Below, one piece after another: positions 17,398-25,643 of a stretch of 64,000 nucleotides of DNA. This DNA is from Verrucomicrobiota bacterium (GTDB lineage Bacteria > Verrucomicrobiota > Verrucomicrobiia > Verrucomicrobiales > Akkermansiaceae). A model generated the notes under the pieces. It had not been told where the DNA came from. It saw only the letters and a list, made by a program, of their open reading frames with translations, and did not search any database. The first letter of the stretch is position 1. Each line of letters starts with the position of its first letter. Both the position numbers and the translations under genes were made by a program. The stretch covers positions 1 through 64,000 of the forward strand of contig JAFLEH010000023.1 in assembly GCA_017301995.1 (NCBI GenBank), in the 5' to 3' direction.

Positions 17398-19027
17398 TCC
17401 GGGCGGCTTGCCTGCCGGTGTCCGGCGTCCGCGTAACCGCCGCATCGCCCGGATGCCCGGAAAACCGCGATCCCCATCCGGTCGAGGCGTCCAGTGGCGC
17501 CAATTTGATATCTCCGGCACGCATGCCGCGGGAAAGCATCACATCCTGATAGACCGCCGCGCCGCTCGTGGCGGCCGGATCGATCCAAAACACTGCGGAA
17601 TGCGCAAGCTGGCCCAACCGGCGGCAATGCGCATAGTGGAAATTGTCGGAAAGCGCGGTGTCCAGTTCATCGGCGAGCCCTTCCGGCGGTGGCGACCCGG
17701 TTTCGACAAACCAAACATACCGCGGGGGGCCGCCGGTATCTTCCGGTGCCAGCAGATGGAACCGCGCGCGGATGCCATGCCGCTCCAACAAGCCGGCCAA
17801 CACCTCGCCGACCACCGGGCCGTGGAGTTTTTCACCACACAGATCGGCCACGTTTCCCTCCCTCCCTACAAACCGGAAACACGGTGCGGGGCCGATCCGT
17901 CCGGTTACCCTAACCAAGTCACCGAGATCGTAGCGATACAACCCGCCGCCGGTGGTCACCACCACCCGATAGATCACGCCCACATCCAGCTCGTGCGCGA
18001 GCCTAACCACACCGGTCGCGGTTTCCACAAACTCGTAAAAATGGGAGTTTGCCGCCAGAACCGGATCCATGCCATCCGCCAGGGGCAGCGAGACAAACGC
18101 CTCGGTCGCGAGCAGTCCCTTGCCTTGCGTCACCACGCCCGGCAGCCGTTCCGCCAGGCGCGCGGCGGTGGTCTCACTCGGGCCGTGAGTCCAACAGCTC
18201 AGCACCCGCAGCCGCGGCCATATCCGCCTCCACCAACCCGCCGGATCCGTCTCCGCGATGATGCGGCGCAGGCTATCGGCACGTTTCGGGTGCCGGTTGG
18301 CCAGGTTGGAGATCAGCCGTTCGGGATCAGACTCGAAATGGTCCAGCAGCAACGAGAAAAACGTGGGGCTCCATACCGAAACCAGACCCAGATCCGGTTC
18401 TCCCAACAGCGCGAGCACCGTCCGGTCGCGAAACTCCATCGGATTCCGGCAGTTGGAAATCCCCTCCGGGATCACGCTCACCCGGCCGTAAACCCAGCGT
18501 CCGGCAAACCCCAGATAGGCGGAGTCGTCCTCAAACCCCACGGGTATCACGCTCTGGAGCCCGGACACCGGTCCCGGCGGTGAAATCGACCAATAGGCCT
18601 TGCTGTCCAGCAGACCCGGATGGCGGGTGTACAGCGCCGCGATCCACGGGTCGATCCCGCGCCTGAACTCGCGACCCAGCATGGCGGTCCACGGCACCAG
18701 TTTCGATCCGGAGGTCGATCCGCTGGTGGGCAGAAGGCGCGACACCGGATCGGTGGTTAGAACTCCGGTTGCGCCGCGCGCGATTTCCGCGACGCTCTCC
18801 GCATAGGCGGCGTGCCCGGATATCGGCACCCGCTCCTGGAAATCCCCAACCGTCCGGATATCGGAGAAGCCATGCGCACGACCGAACGCGGTGTCCGCGT
18901 TGCGCCGCACGTTTGCCAGCACGATGGAGTTTTGGACTTCCTCCAACCGTTGGAGCGCTTCCTCGAAGCGCCGCAATTCGCGCGCGCAAGCGGCGACCCA
19001 CACGCGGTTGACGATCCGGCGGATCAT
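17387..19027 (-). CDS. GH3-family acyl-adenylate/amide ligase (auxin-conjugating-enzyme-like)
   Basis: 546 residues, the size of plant GH3 enzymes and bacterial homologues. The adenylate-forming P-loop appears as L-L-P-T-S-G-S-T-S-G-S-K-L-V-P (~105-119), the GH3 version of motif A3. A second conserved block, Y-R-V-V-V-T-T-G-G-G-L-Y-R-Y-D-L-G-D (~355-372), is the GH3 ATP/AMP site; V-W-S-P-T-F-F and F-Y-E-F-V also fit. GH3 enzymes activate a carboxylate with ATP and join it to an amine, usually an amino acid. It is the last gene of a four-gene minus-strand run and its ATG overlaps the preceding stop (ATGA). Bacterial substrates of this family are mostly unknown. Confidence 0.85.
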   Translation of the reverse strand: MIRRIVNRVWVAACARELRRFEEALQRLEEVQNSIVLANVRRNADTAFGRAHGFSDIRTVGDFQERVPISGHAAYAESVAEIARGATGVLTTDPVSRLLPTSGSTSGSKLVPWTAMLGREFRRGIDPWIAALYTRHPGLLDSKAYWSISPPGPVSGLQSVIPVGFEDDSAYLGFAGRWVYGRVSVIPEGISNCRNPMEFRDRTVLALLGEPDLGLVSVWSPTFFSLLLDHFESDPERLISNLANRHPKRADSLRRIIAETDPAGWWRRIWPRLRVLSCWTHGPSETTAARLAERLPGVVTQGKGLLATEAFVSLPLADGMDPVLAANSHFYEFVETATGVVRLAHELDVGVIYRVVVTTGGGLYRYDLGDLVRVTGRIGPAPCFRFVGREGNVADLCGEKLHGPVVGEVLAGLLERHGIRARFHLLAPEDTGGPPRYVWFVETGSPPPEGLADELDTALSDNFHYAHCRRLGQLAHSAVFWIDPAATSGAAVYQDVMLSRGMRAGDIKLAPLDASTGWGSRFSGHPGDAAVTRTPDTGRQAARITS

Positions 19028-19737
19028 GACCCGTCCGCAAGCAGTTGGCGGAGAATGTACGGATGCAGGTTGTCCGGATGGAATCTCGCGAGGCAGACCA
19101 ATTCATCGCCGCGCGCATGGCCGGGGTTGAGTTGTTGGAAATGCCCGACCTGGAGGTCGCGCAACCGGCGCTCGTCGAGATCCGCCACGCCCTGGCGCAA
19201 GCGTTGGGCGCCGGGTTCGGCCCGCAAAATGCCCGTCGCGGCATCGTATCGGGGGCCGAAGCGATCGCCGGCGATGGCGTCTCTCAGGGCGGGAAGCCCG
19301 GTGTCCGTGGGTCCGCCAAGCTTCGGGACGAACTCCCGGAAGAAAACGGTTAGAAAGCGATAGGTTTTGTAGCCTTTGCTGGTGAGCAGCCAATACAGTC
19401 CGGCATCCGGATGTTCATCCAGCAACCCCAGCATCATCCGGCCCCATGCCACGGCGAGCGCGGGCGAGCCCCAGTCATGACGGTCGATGATGGTGTCGCC
19501 GGAAAAGACCACCCGTACCCGGTCGGGACCGGTGCCGTGCCAGAACCAGGTCTGGGTGGAGAATCCCCGCAGGGTGCCATCGCGCATGAGCAGGATCACC
19601 CGCTCCTTCGCGCGCAGATCCGCCAGTAGATCATCCCGGGTGACCCCTTCGTAGTGGGAGTCCATCAATTCCAGCATCTCCTCCACCCGGCTGGCACCGA
19701 GTTCCGGAATCGTGACGATGTGGGCTTCGAGTCGCAT
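19024..19737 (-). CDS. conserved protein, GNAT-like fold possible
   Basis: About 237 residues from ATG 19737, whose A is shared with the preceding TGA; a GTG one codon earlier is also possible. The N-terminal half (V-I-L-L-M-R-D-G-T-L-R-G-F, then V-V-F-S-G-D-T-I-I) has the strand pattern of the GNAT acetyltransferase core. The acetyl-CoA loop is poorly conserved, so catalysis is uncertain. Y-W-L-L-T-S-K-G-Y-K-T-Y-R-F-L is a striking conserved-looking block. It lies third in the radical SAM/GNAT/GH3 operon and is coupled on both sides, which argues for a dedicated role in the same pathway, either acyl transfer or substrate tailoring. Confidence 0.6.
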   Translation of the reverse strand: MRLEAHIVTIPELGASRVEEMLELMDSHYEGVTRDDLLADLRAKERVILLMRDGTLRGFSTQTWFWHGTGPDRVRVVFSGDTIIDRHDWGSPALAVAWGRMMLGLLDEHPDAGLYWLLTSKGYKTYRFLTVFFREFVPKLGGPTDTGLPALRDAIAGDRFGPRYDAATGILRAEPGAQRLRQGVADLDERRLRDLQVGHFQQLNPGHARGDELVCLARFHPDNLHPYILRQLLADGS

Positions 19738-20870
19738 CACAGGGAACCGAGTTCGAGATAGGGAACCATCCGGGGATCAAGGCCGGCGACCACGTCCGCA
19801 TGATCCGGCCACGCGACGAGATGAAGCCGGGCGGGCAGCGGCACATGGGGCAGCGCGGCCAGCACCGGCAGCAGCGGATCGGTCTCGTGAAGGCCGGCGA
19901 GGAAAAAATCATAACTCGCGCGACGGAGGTCGATCAGATAGGCCAGCGAACATGCGTAAACCGCCGGATCGTCACGCTCCACGCAATTGAGCGCGAGGGT
20001 GAAATAGCGGAGCGGCTCGCCGATGGCGGGCAACCGGGGAAGTTTTCTGAGCGCGGCCACGCAGTTCAGCGCTCCGCGGAACAGCCGCAGCGGTGTCGCA
20101 TAGCCGGTGACGCGCCATTGGCGGTAGCGGCGCTGGTCCCAGGCGCCAACCACCCCCACGAGCCGGCCGGACCGGAACGCAAGCGCGATGTCACTCCATG
20201 CCAGTCCATATAACAATCGCCCGTCTTCACCGAAATCTCCGGAGCCGTAGGCCGGATAGAACTGCCGCCGCGGACCCTCGGCGGATAGAAAATCCAGGAT
20301 CATTCCGGCGTCCGATGCGTTGGCGGACCGCACTTCCAGCGAGCGATCCGCGACCGCGGGTGGCTTTTCCATGCCGACCGCCATCGCGTTGAATCTCCCG
20401 CGGTCGTGATAGACCGGCAGTCCCGCCTTGCCGGATGACAGCACCGCCAGCGCGGCGCGGTTTTCCTCCATGATGGAAGTCAGATGGAATGGAACGCGTT
20501 CCTCGCGGTCGAGTTCCCGCAGGTAGCGGAACGCCCTGGCGAGAATCCGCCCCCCTCGCCAGCGCTCTTCCAGGCGCAATCCACCGAGGTAGCCGACTTC
20601 CGAGGCAGCGCCGTTCAGATAGACCGTCCTGACGCAGCGGTGGGCGCATCCGACGATCCCGCCCGTTTCCGCATCACGGCAAACATGGGCGGTGGCGTCG
20701 TTTCCCTCGACACGCAGCGCGTTGAAGTAATCGGGATCGCGCCCGAACACGAAACGGATCTTTCCGGGCATGGCGATGCGGTGGTCCAGGTCCTTTAGCG
20801 CGGGCGCGTCGCCGGGGCCGGCACGTTCGATGCGGAACCGCCCCGTCCTGTGTGTTAGGCCGGACTCCAT
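19737..20870 (-). CDS. GNAT-family N-acetyltransferase-like protein
   Basis: ATG 20870 (M-E-S-G-L-T-H-R-T) gives 377 residues; a longer frame exists but would overlap the upstream gene by more than 200 bases. The first half has GNAT features: I-E-R-A-G-P-G-D, the strand V-G-Y-L-G-G-L-R-L, then E-E-R-W-R-G-G-R-I-L, an acetyl-CoA loop of R-x-x-G-x-G/A type. A second GNAT-like copy (L-E-V-R-S-A-N-A-S-D-A, ~185 onward) suggests a tandem-domain transferase. The start overlaps the radical SAM stop by 16 bases and the stop touches the next start. The substrate is unknown; the context points to acylation of a product made by the radical SAM enzyme. Confidence 0.7.
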   Translation of the reverse strand: MESGLTHRTGRFRIERAGPGDAPALKDLDHRIAMPGKIRFVFGRDPDYFNALRVEGNDATAHVCRDAETGGIVGCAHRCVRTVYLNGAASEVGYLGGLRLEERWRGGRILARAFRYLRELDREERVPFHLTSIMEENRAALAVLSSGKAGLPVYHDRGRFNAMAVGMEKPPAVADRSLEVRSANASDAGMILDFLSAEGPRRQFYPAYGSGDFGEDGRLLYGLAWSDIALAFRSGRLVGVVGAWDQRRYRQWRVTGYATPLRLFRGALNCVAALRKLPRLPAIGEPLRYFTLALNCVERDDPAVYACSLAYLIDLRRASYDFFLAGLHETDPLLPVLAALPHVPLPARLHLVAWPDHADVVAGLDPRMVPYLELGSL

Positions 20871-22249
20871 GGCGCGTGCTCCATTTCCGCCGGCACGCTC
20901 CAATGCTCCGGCGGGGGCGGGGTTCCCGGATTGGCGAGGCTGTAGGGTGTGGCGAAACGTGGTTCGCCGTACAGGCGTCTCACAAAAATCCGATAGGCGA
21001 GGTTGCCGACGAAATTGATTCCGCTGCGGATGTCCGGCCGGCTGATCCGTCGCAGCGCGCGGTGCAGGCGGAAGGTTTCCCGGTAGGCCCATTTGAAGCC
21101 GTCGTAGAGTTCCTCCGGAGTCATCCGTTCCGGCCGGATCACCACATGCATGGTGTCGTAGTCGTTCCAGTTATAGCTGAGAATCCGCCCGGCATCCATC
21201 ATCCGTTTGAACAGCGTGGTGCCCGGATAGGGAGTGTAAAGCGAGAACCTCGGGATATCCACGCGCAGGTCCTGGACCAGTTGGACCGTTTTGGCGAACA
21301 CGTCCTTTTCATCATGATCGAAGCCGAACACGAAGCATCCCTGCACCGAAATCCCGCGGCGCTGGAGGCCGGTGATCAGCTCGCGGTAGTCGAGGGTTTT
21401 GTTGAATCCCTTGTGGATGCCGCGGAGGGTTTCCTGATTGCCGGACTCGAAGCCCACCAACAGATAGACGCATCCGCTGCGGGCCATCAGATCCAACAGT
21501 TCGGTGTTGTGAAGGGAGTCCGCGGTGACCAGGCCACCCCACTTTTTCCGCAGTGGCGTGATGGCGGTGAACAGTTCCCTCGCATACTCCACGTCGTCCA
21601 CCAGGCTGACATCGTTGAAACCGAAGCGATTGCCCTTGATCGCTCGGATGTCCCGCACGACGTCCGCCACGGGACGTTTCAAATAGCGCGGCCACACCGC
21701 GTTGACGCTGCAGAAGTCGCAGATGCGTTTGCAACCCCGGGTGGCCTGAACGGTGTTAGGCAGCATGTATCCGCTCCGCCTCTGGAGATCGCGCCGGGGC
21801 ACGGGAACACCGGTTAGCACGTGGTCGGGCAGGTCCTCCTCCCGGTATACCCGGCGCATGCGGCCGGCACGGAAATCCTCTATCAAGCGCGGCCAGGCGT
21901 GCTCGCCGCGGCCGATCACGATGGCGTCCGCGTGGGGCAGCGCCTCGCCGGGCAGGATCGTCACGTGAACGCCGCCCAGCACCACCGGAATCCCCCGGCC
22001 GCGGTAGTGGCGGGCCAGCTCGTATGCCGCCGGCGCGCAGCCGGTGATCGCGCTGATCCCCACCAAATCCGCGTCCTCGTCCAGCGGAATCCGGTCCACG
22101 CTGCCATCCACGAGTTTCACTTCCACATCCTCCGGCACCATCGCCGCCAGGGTGGTTAGAGTGAGAGGAGCCTCCCGCATCGAACGTGTGAACGGACCGA
22201 CGCGCAGCTTGTGCATGTGCGCATCGGGCATGATCAGGAGGATTTTCAT
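20855..22249 (-). CDS. B12-binding radical SAM protein (class B methyltransferase-like)
   Basis: 464 residues. The N-terminal ~130 residues are a Rossmann-type cobalamin-binding domain (M-K-I-L-L-I-M-P-D, L-T-L-T-T-L-A-A-M, V-V-L-G-G-V-H-V-T). The radical SAM cluster motif is C173-x3-C177-x2-C180 in C-K-R-I-C-D-F-C. Later motifs (V-G-F-E-S-G-N-Q-E-T-L, F-V-F-G-F-D-H-D, R-F-S-L-Y-T-P-Y-P-G-T) are standard for BchE/HpnP-like enzymes. It should use cobalamin and SAM for a methylation, cyclisation or hydroxylation at an unreactive carbon. It is the first gene of the four-gene operon. A strong hairpin lies about 25 bases upstream of its start, so its promoter must be very close or read-through occurs. 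Confidence 0.87.
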   Translation of the reverse strand: MKILLIMPDAHMHKLRVGPFTRSMREAPLTLTTLAAMVPEDVEVKLVDGSVDRIPLDEDADLVGISAITGCAPAAYELARHYRGRGIPVVLGGVHVTILPGEALPHADAIVIGRGEHAWPRLIEDFRAGRMRRVYREEDLPDHVLTGVPVPRRDLQRRSGYMLPNTVQATRGCKRICDFCSVNAVWPRYLKRPVADVVRDIRAIKGNRFGFNDVSLVDDVEYARELFTAITPLRKKWGGLVTADSLHNTELLDLMARSGCVYLLVGFESGNQETLRGIHKGFNKTLDYRELITGLQRRGISVQGCFVFGFDHDEKDVFAKTVQLVQDLRVDIPRFSLYTPYPGTTLFKRMMDAGRILSYNWNDYDTMHVVIRPERMTPEELYDGFKWAYRETFRLHRALRRISRPDIRSGINFVGNLAYRIFVRRLYGEPRFATPYSLANPGTPPPPEHWSVPAEMEHAPWSPA

Positions 22250-22272
22250 GGGAGTGCTGTCACTCCGGAAGG

Positions 22273-22313
22273 CCGACCGGACGGAAAACCGCGCGGGTTT
22301 TCCGTTAGGTCGG
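22273..22313 (-). terminator. intrinsic-terminator-like hairpin
   Basis: A perfect 10-base stem, ACGGAAAACC (22281-22290) with GGTTTTCCGT (22296-22305) and a five-base loop, is extended by CCGACC (22273-22278) with GGTCGG (22308-22313). It spans the stop codon of the upstream minus-strand gene and separates it from the radical SAM operon. There is no clean T-tract after it. Confidence 0.6.
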
Positions 22314-24170
22314 GTCCGTGGATTCGGCGGGCTTTTCCTCAGCCGCTTCGGCTGGAGTCTCGGTCACGGGCTCGGGGAGGGTTTCCACGGCCTGTTCCGG
22401 TGTTTCCATAACAGTTTCCGGCGTTTCCGGTGTTTCCGGTGTTTCCGGTGTTTTCACCGACAGCGGAGCGGGTTCGCTCACGGAGGGTTCCTCCGCGATG
22501 GCTTCCGGCGCGGGCGCTTCGTCCACGACGGGTTCCGTGGCTTCCTCAGCGAGAATCGTCTCGTCGGCCGGGACGGACTCTAACGGCTCACCTCCGGATA
22601 CCGCTTCCGGAGCGGATTCCGGGGTTTCCTCGACCGCTTCGGCGGGTGTTTCGACGGTCTCGGAGGTTTCCGGGGCGGGTTCGCCAGGTGTTTCTTCCGC
22701 TGGAGCGTCGGAGTTTTCCGCGGTGGCCGCGGGCTGGTCCTTGGTGCGTCGGTCGCGTTTTCCTTCCTTGGGCACCTTCTGCGGCTTGGGCTGTTTCTGC
22801 GGCTTCGGCGCCTCGGGTTCGCGGGCGCCGGCGAGAACCAGCGAGTCGTCGGAAAACAACAGAACGTGGCCCTGGTTGAGCAGCCAGAACAGGTCGTTGA
22901 CGTATTCGAGGCACGGTTCGGTGCCTCCGGTCGGATGGACCGCTTGCCAGAGACCGGCCAGGTTTGCCGGTGTGTTGGAACGGACCCACTCGATGATCCG
23001 GCTCGGGCGTTCGGCGAGCGGCACACCTTCCGGCAGCGGATGCGGACGCGACGGTCCGGTGTAGAGTTTGCCACCGCGTTTGAAAACCGGGAGGTGTTCG
23101 GACTCGAGCGCCGCGCAGATCGCGGGGATCAGCACGGCGGGGTTGTGCTTCAGATGGAAACCGGCATGCCGCAGGCTGACCCACAGCGACGGCGAAAGGC
23201 TGTCGCTGGCAAGACCCGCGGAAACCTCCACGCTACGCACCTCGGTGAATACCTGCTCGTAGCAACGTGTGGCCACCGCGTTTTCGGCCGTGGCCTTGTC
23301 TTCCATCCATGCATCGTCGGCATCGCCGATGAAACGCCAGCGCTGTTTGGTCTTCATCGATTCCATCCACGCGGCCACCGCTTCCTCGCTGCGCTCGGTA
23401 CGGACTTTGCTGGAAAAGAAATCAAACGGGATATGGCTGAAGCACTCGCGGTGCAGGCGGCGCAGGTTGGTTTGATAGGAATGGTGGTTGGGCGGTCCCA
23501 GCCACACGCCGGAGAAACCGCAGCGCGCCACCGCGTTGAATTTGCCAGTCGGCGGGTCCACCTCCACGGTTTCCACCTCGAGCACCTGCGCGATCAGTTC
23601 CGGTTTCCACAGATGGCGCAACGCCTCTTCCTTGGTGAGAAACAGCGCCTGATCCAGCTTGCATTGGAGCAGCGGCGGACGGTTGGCGGCCACTTCGAAA
23701 CGGGCCTTGCAGCGGCCGCGCTCGGCTAACAAAATCTGTGCCACATCGAACAGCGAGTAAACCCGCGCCACCTGATGGACTTCCTTTCCGATCAGCCGGA
23801 CCGCCTGCGGATCCGGCATCAGCGTGACCCTAACACCCGGCGCGGGCTCGATCTCCTGCCTCTGCGGCCGGTCGTCGCGCCGGTCCTGGAACCTTCCACG
23901 ACGGTCACCACCGCCACCGCCGCCCCGGCGGTCGCCACGATCCCCCCGGTCCCTGCCGTCTCCGCCACGACCACCGCGTTCACGGCGGTCGTCGCCACCC
24001 CGCGAGTCCTTGGCACGCTCGAAGCGCCGCTCCGGCGCCTCACGGCTAACCGGCGCGGATTCGCCTTGGGCAGGTGAAGCCGGGGACCCCTTGTTGGAAC
24101 GGGCCCACGATGGTCCCAGCACAAGCCCGGACAGAAAGTTTGGGTTGGATTCGTTTTCGGATGCGCTCAC
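22305..24170 (-). CDS. RG-rich / acidic low-complexity protein with conserved central domain, unknown function
   Basis: GTG 24170 (V-S-A-S-E-N-E-S) is preferred because residues encoded further upstream look non-coding; this gives 621 residues. There are three parts. The N-terminus up to ~107 is very rich in R-G-G, R-D-R and G-G-D-R runs, like RNA-binding RGG tails. The central globular region (~115-440) contains W-K-P-E-L-I-A-Q-V-L, F-S-G-V-W-L-G-P-P-N-H-H-S-Y and repeated W-M-E motifs. The C-terminal tail (~450-621) is almost entirely E/P/T/A with E-T-P-E-T-P-E repeats. I do not recognise the central domain. RNA or nucleoid association is an inference from composition only. Confidence 0.6.
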   Translation of the reverse strand: MSASENESNPNFLSGLVLGPSWARSNKGSPASPAQGESAPVSREAPERRFERAKDSRGGDDRRERGGRGGDGRDRGDRGDRRGGGGGGDRRGRFQDRRDDRPQRQEIEPAPGVRVTLMPDPQAVRLIGKEVHQVARVYSLFDVAQILLAERGRCKARFEVAANRPPLLQCKLDQALFLTKEEALRHLWKPELIAQVLEVETVEVDPPTGKFNAVARCGFSGVWLGPPNHHSYQTNLRRLHRECFSHIPFDFFSSKVRTERSEEAVAAWMESMKTKQRWRFIGDADDAWMEDKATAENAVATRCYEQVFTEVRSVEVSAGLASDSLSPSLWVSLRHAGFHLKHNPAVLIPAICAALESEHLPVFKRGGKLYTGPSRPHPLPEGVPLAERPSRIIEWVRSNTPANLAGLWQAVHPTGGTEPCLEYVNDLFWLLNQGHVLLFSDDSLVLAGAREPEAPKPQKQPKPQKVPKEGKRDRRTKDQPAATAENSDAPAEETPGEPAPETSETVETPAEAVEETPESAPEAVSGGEPLESVPADETILAEEATEPVVDEAPAPEAIAEEPSVSEPAPLSVKTPETPETPETPETVMETPEQAVETLPEPVTETPAEAAEEKPAESTDPT

Positions 24171-24384
24171 GGCGCTGTAGGTACCACGGATTTCCGCGGC
24201 TGAGAAGCAAGAATTCGATCTCCCGGATGGAAGCCGGAAAATGAACCGCGGCCGAGAGGACCGTTCCGGCATGGCCAAACGGGGGCCCGGATGGGCATCG
24301 TGCGGCCCGCGGATCTCCCGGATGGGCGATTTCCCCCGGATTTACCGCTTTTCACCCCGGCGGTCGGGCGCTACCGTCCGGCCC

Positions 24385-25446
24385 GTGATCCCCACTTCCG
24401 ACCTTCGCATTTCCGGTACCCATCCGCTCGTTTCGCCCGCGATTCTCGAGTACGATTTCCCCGTTCCCAACGCCGTGGGGCAGATGATTTACGAGGCGCG
24501 GACCGCCAGCGCGAATATCCTGGCCGGCCGCGACGACCGCCTGCTGGTGGTGGTGGGTCCATGCTCAATCCATGATCCCGCCGCGGCGATCGAATACGGT
24601 GAGGCCCTGAAACGCGAGGCCGACCGGTTCGCGGGCGATCTGTTGATCCTGATGCGCGTCTATTTCGAGAAACCGCGGACCACGGTGGGATGGAAGGGTC
24701 TCATCAACGATCCGCACCTGGATGATTCCTTCGACATCAACCACGGCCTTCGCCTCGCGCGGCGGCTGCTGCTGGATCTGGCGAAACTCGGATTGCCCGC
24801 GGGAACCGAGTTTCTCGATACCATTTCCCCGCAATTCATCGCCGACCTGATCTCCTGGGGGGCGATTGGCGCGCGCACCACCGAGAGCCAGCTCCACCGG
24901 GAACTCGCCTCCGGCCTATCCATGCCGGTGGGTTTCAAAAACGGCACCGGCGGATCGGTACAAATGGCGGTGGACGCGATCATCTCCGCCTCGCGGCCGC
25001 ACCATTTCCTTGGCGTCACCAAACAAGGGGTGTCCGCCATCCTTTCCACCACGGGCAACCAGACCTGCCACCTCATCCTCCGCGGCGGCAGCAACGGCAC
25101 CAACTACGACGCCGATAGTATTTCCGCCGCCGCCGCCCTGCTGGAGGCCCGCGAACTCCCGCCGCACCTCATGGTGGACTGTTCCCACGGCAATTCGCTC
25201 AAGGATTTCCGCAACCAGCCGAAGGTCGCCGCCGATATCGGCGCGCAGATCGCCGCCGGCTCCCGCACCATCGCCGCGGTGATGATCGAATCCAACCTCG
25301 TCGAGGGCAACCAACCGCTCGGCTCCGACCTCGTCCACGGCCAATCCGTCACCGACGCCTGCATCGGCTGGGACACCACCGTCGAAGTCCTCGAATCCCT
25401 CGCCACCGCCGTTAGAAACCGGCGGAAAGGGAAAGCGGGGAGGTGA
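24385..25446 (+). CDS. 3-deoxy-7-phosphoheptulonate (DAHP) synthase, class I
   Basis: GTG 24385 (V-I-P-T-S-D-L-R-I) yields 353 residues, matching AroF/G/H-type enzymes; earlier in-frame starts add a non-conserved leader. Signature blocks: V-V-G-P-C-S-I-H-D, M-R-V-Y-F-E-K-P-R-T-T-V-G-W-K-G, G-A-I-G-A-R-T-T-E-S-Q, F-K-N-G-T-G-G, and the metal/PEP motif D-C-S-H-G-N-S. It condenses PEP with erythrose 4-phosphate, the first step of the shikimate pathway, in the cytoplasm. It is monocistronic and divergent from the RG-rich gene. Feedback specificity for Phe, Tyr or Trp cannot be read reliably. Confidence 0.95.
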   Translation: MIPTSDLRISGTHPLVSPAILEYDFPVPNAVGQMIYEARTASANILAGRDDRLLVVVGPCSIHDPAAAIEYGEALKREADRFAGDLLILMRVYFEKPRTTVGWKGLINDPHLDDSFDINHGLRLARRLLLDLAKLGLPAGTEFLDTISPQFIADLISWGAIGARTTESQLHRELASGLSMPVGFKNGTGGSVQMAVDAIISASRPHHFLGVTKQGVSAILSTTGNQTCHLILRGGSNGTNYDADSISAAAALLEARELPPHLMVDCSHGNSLKDFRNQPKVAADIGAQIAAGSRTIAAVMIESNLVEGNQPLGSDLVHGQSVTDACIGWDTTVEVLESLATAVRNRRKGKAGR

Positions 25447-25546
25447 GGGGTTCCGCATTGCCACCGCACGGATTCCATGGATCATCCGCCCATCCGATGG
25501 CTCCCGGAGAATTGGATTCCATCACCGACCAACTCCACAACCTCTC

Positions 25547-25580
25547 CCCCAAAAACCAAAAACTCCGCAGCGGCGCTGCG
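25547..25580 (-). terminator. Rho-independent terminator of the NPCBM glycosidase gene
   Basis: CGCAGC-GGC-GCTGCG (25566-25580) is a perfect six-base stem. Read on the minus strand it is followed by AGTTTTTGGTTTTTGGGG, a T-rich tail. It lies about 65 bases beyond the minus-strand stop at 25644. Confidence 0.75.
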
Positions 25581-25643
25581 CATGGTTGGCCGTGGTTGGC
25601 CGCGCGCTCAAGCGAACGCTTCGAGCAAAACCGCTATGTCGCA

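Noticed and set aside
22405-22455. 9-base GGTGTTTCC repeats as a phase-variation switch.
   Set aside because: The unit is a multiple of three, so copy changes would only lengthen or shorten the E-T-P tail, not shift the frame.
24241-24384. Longer N-terminus for the DAHP synthase starting at ATG 24241.
   Set aside because: The extra 48 residues are Arg/Gly-rich without similarity to the family; GTG 24385 gives the standard length.
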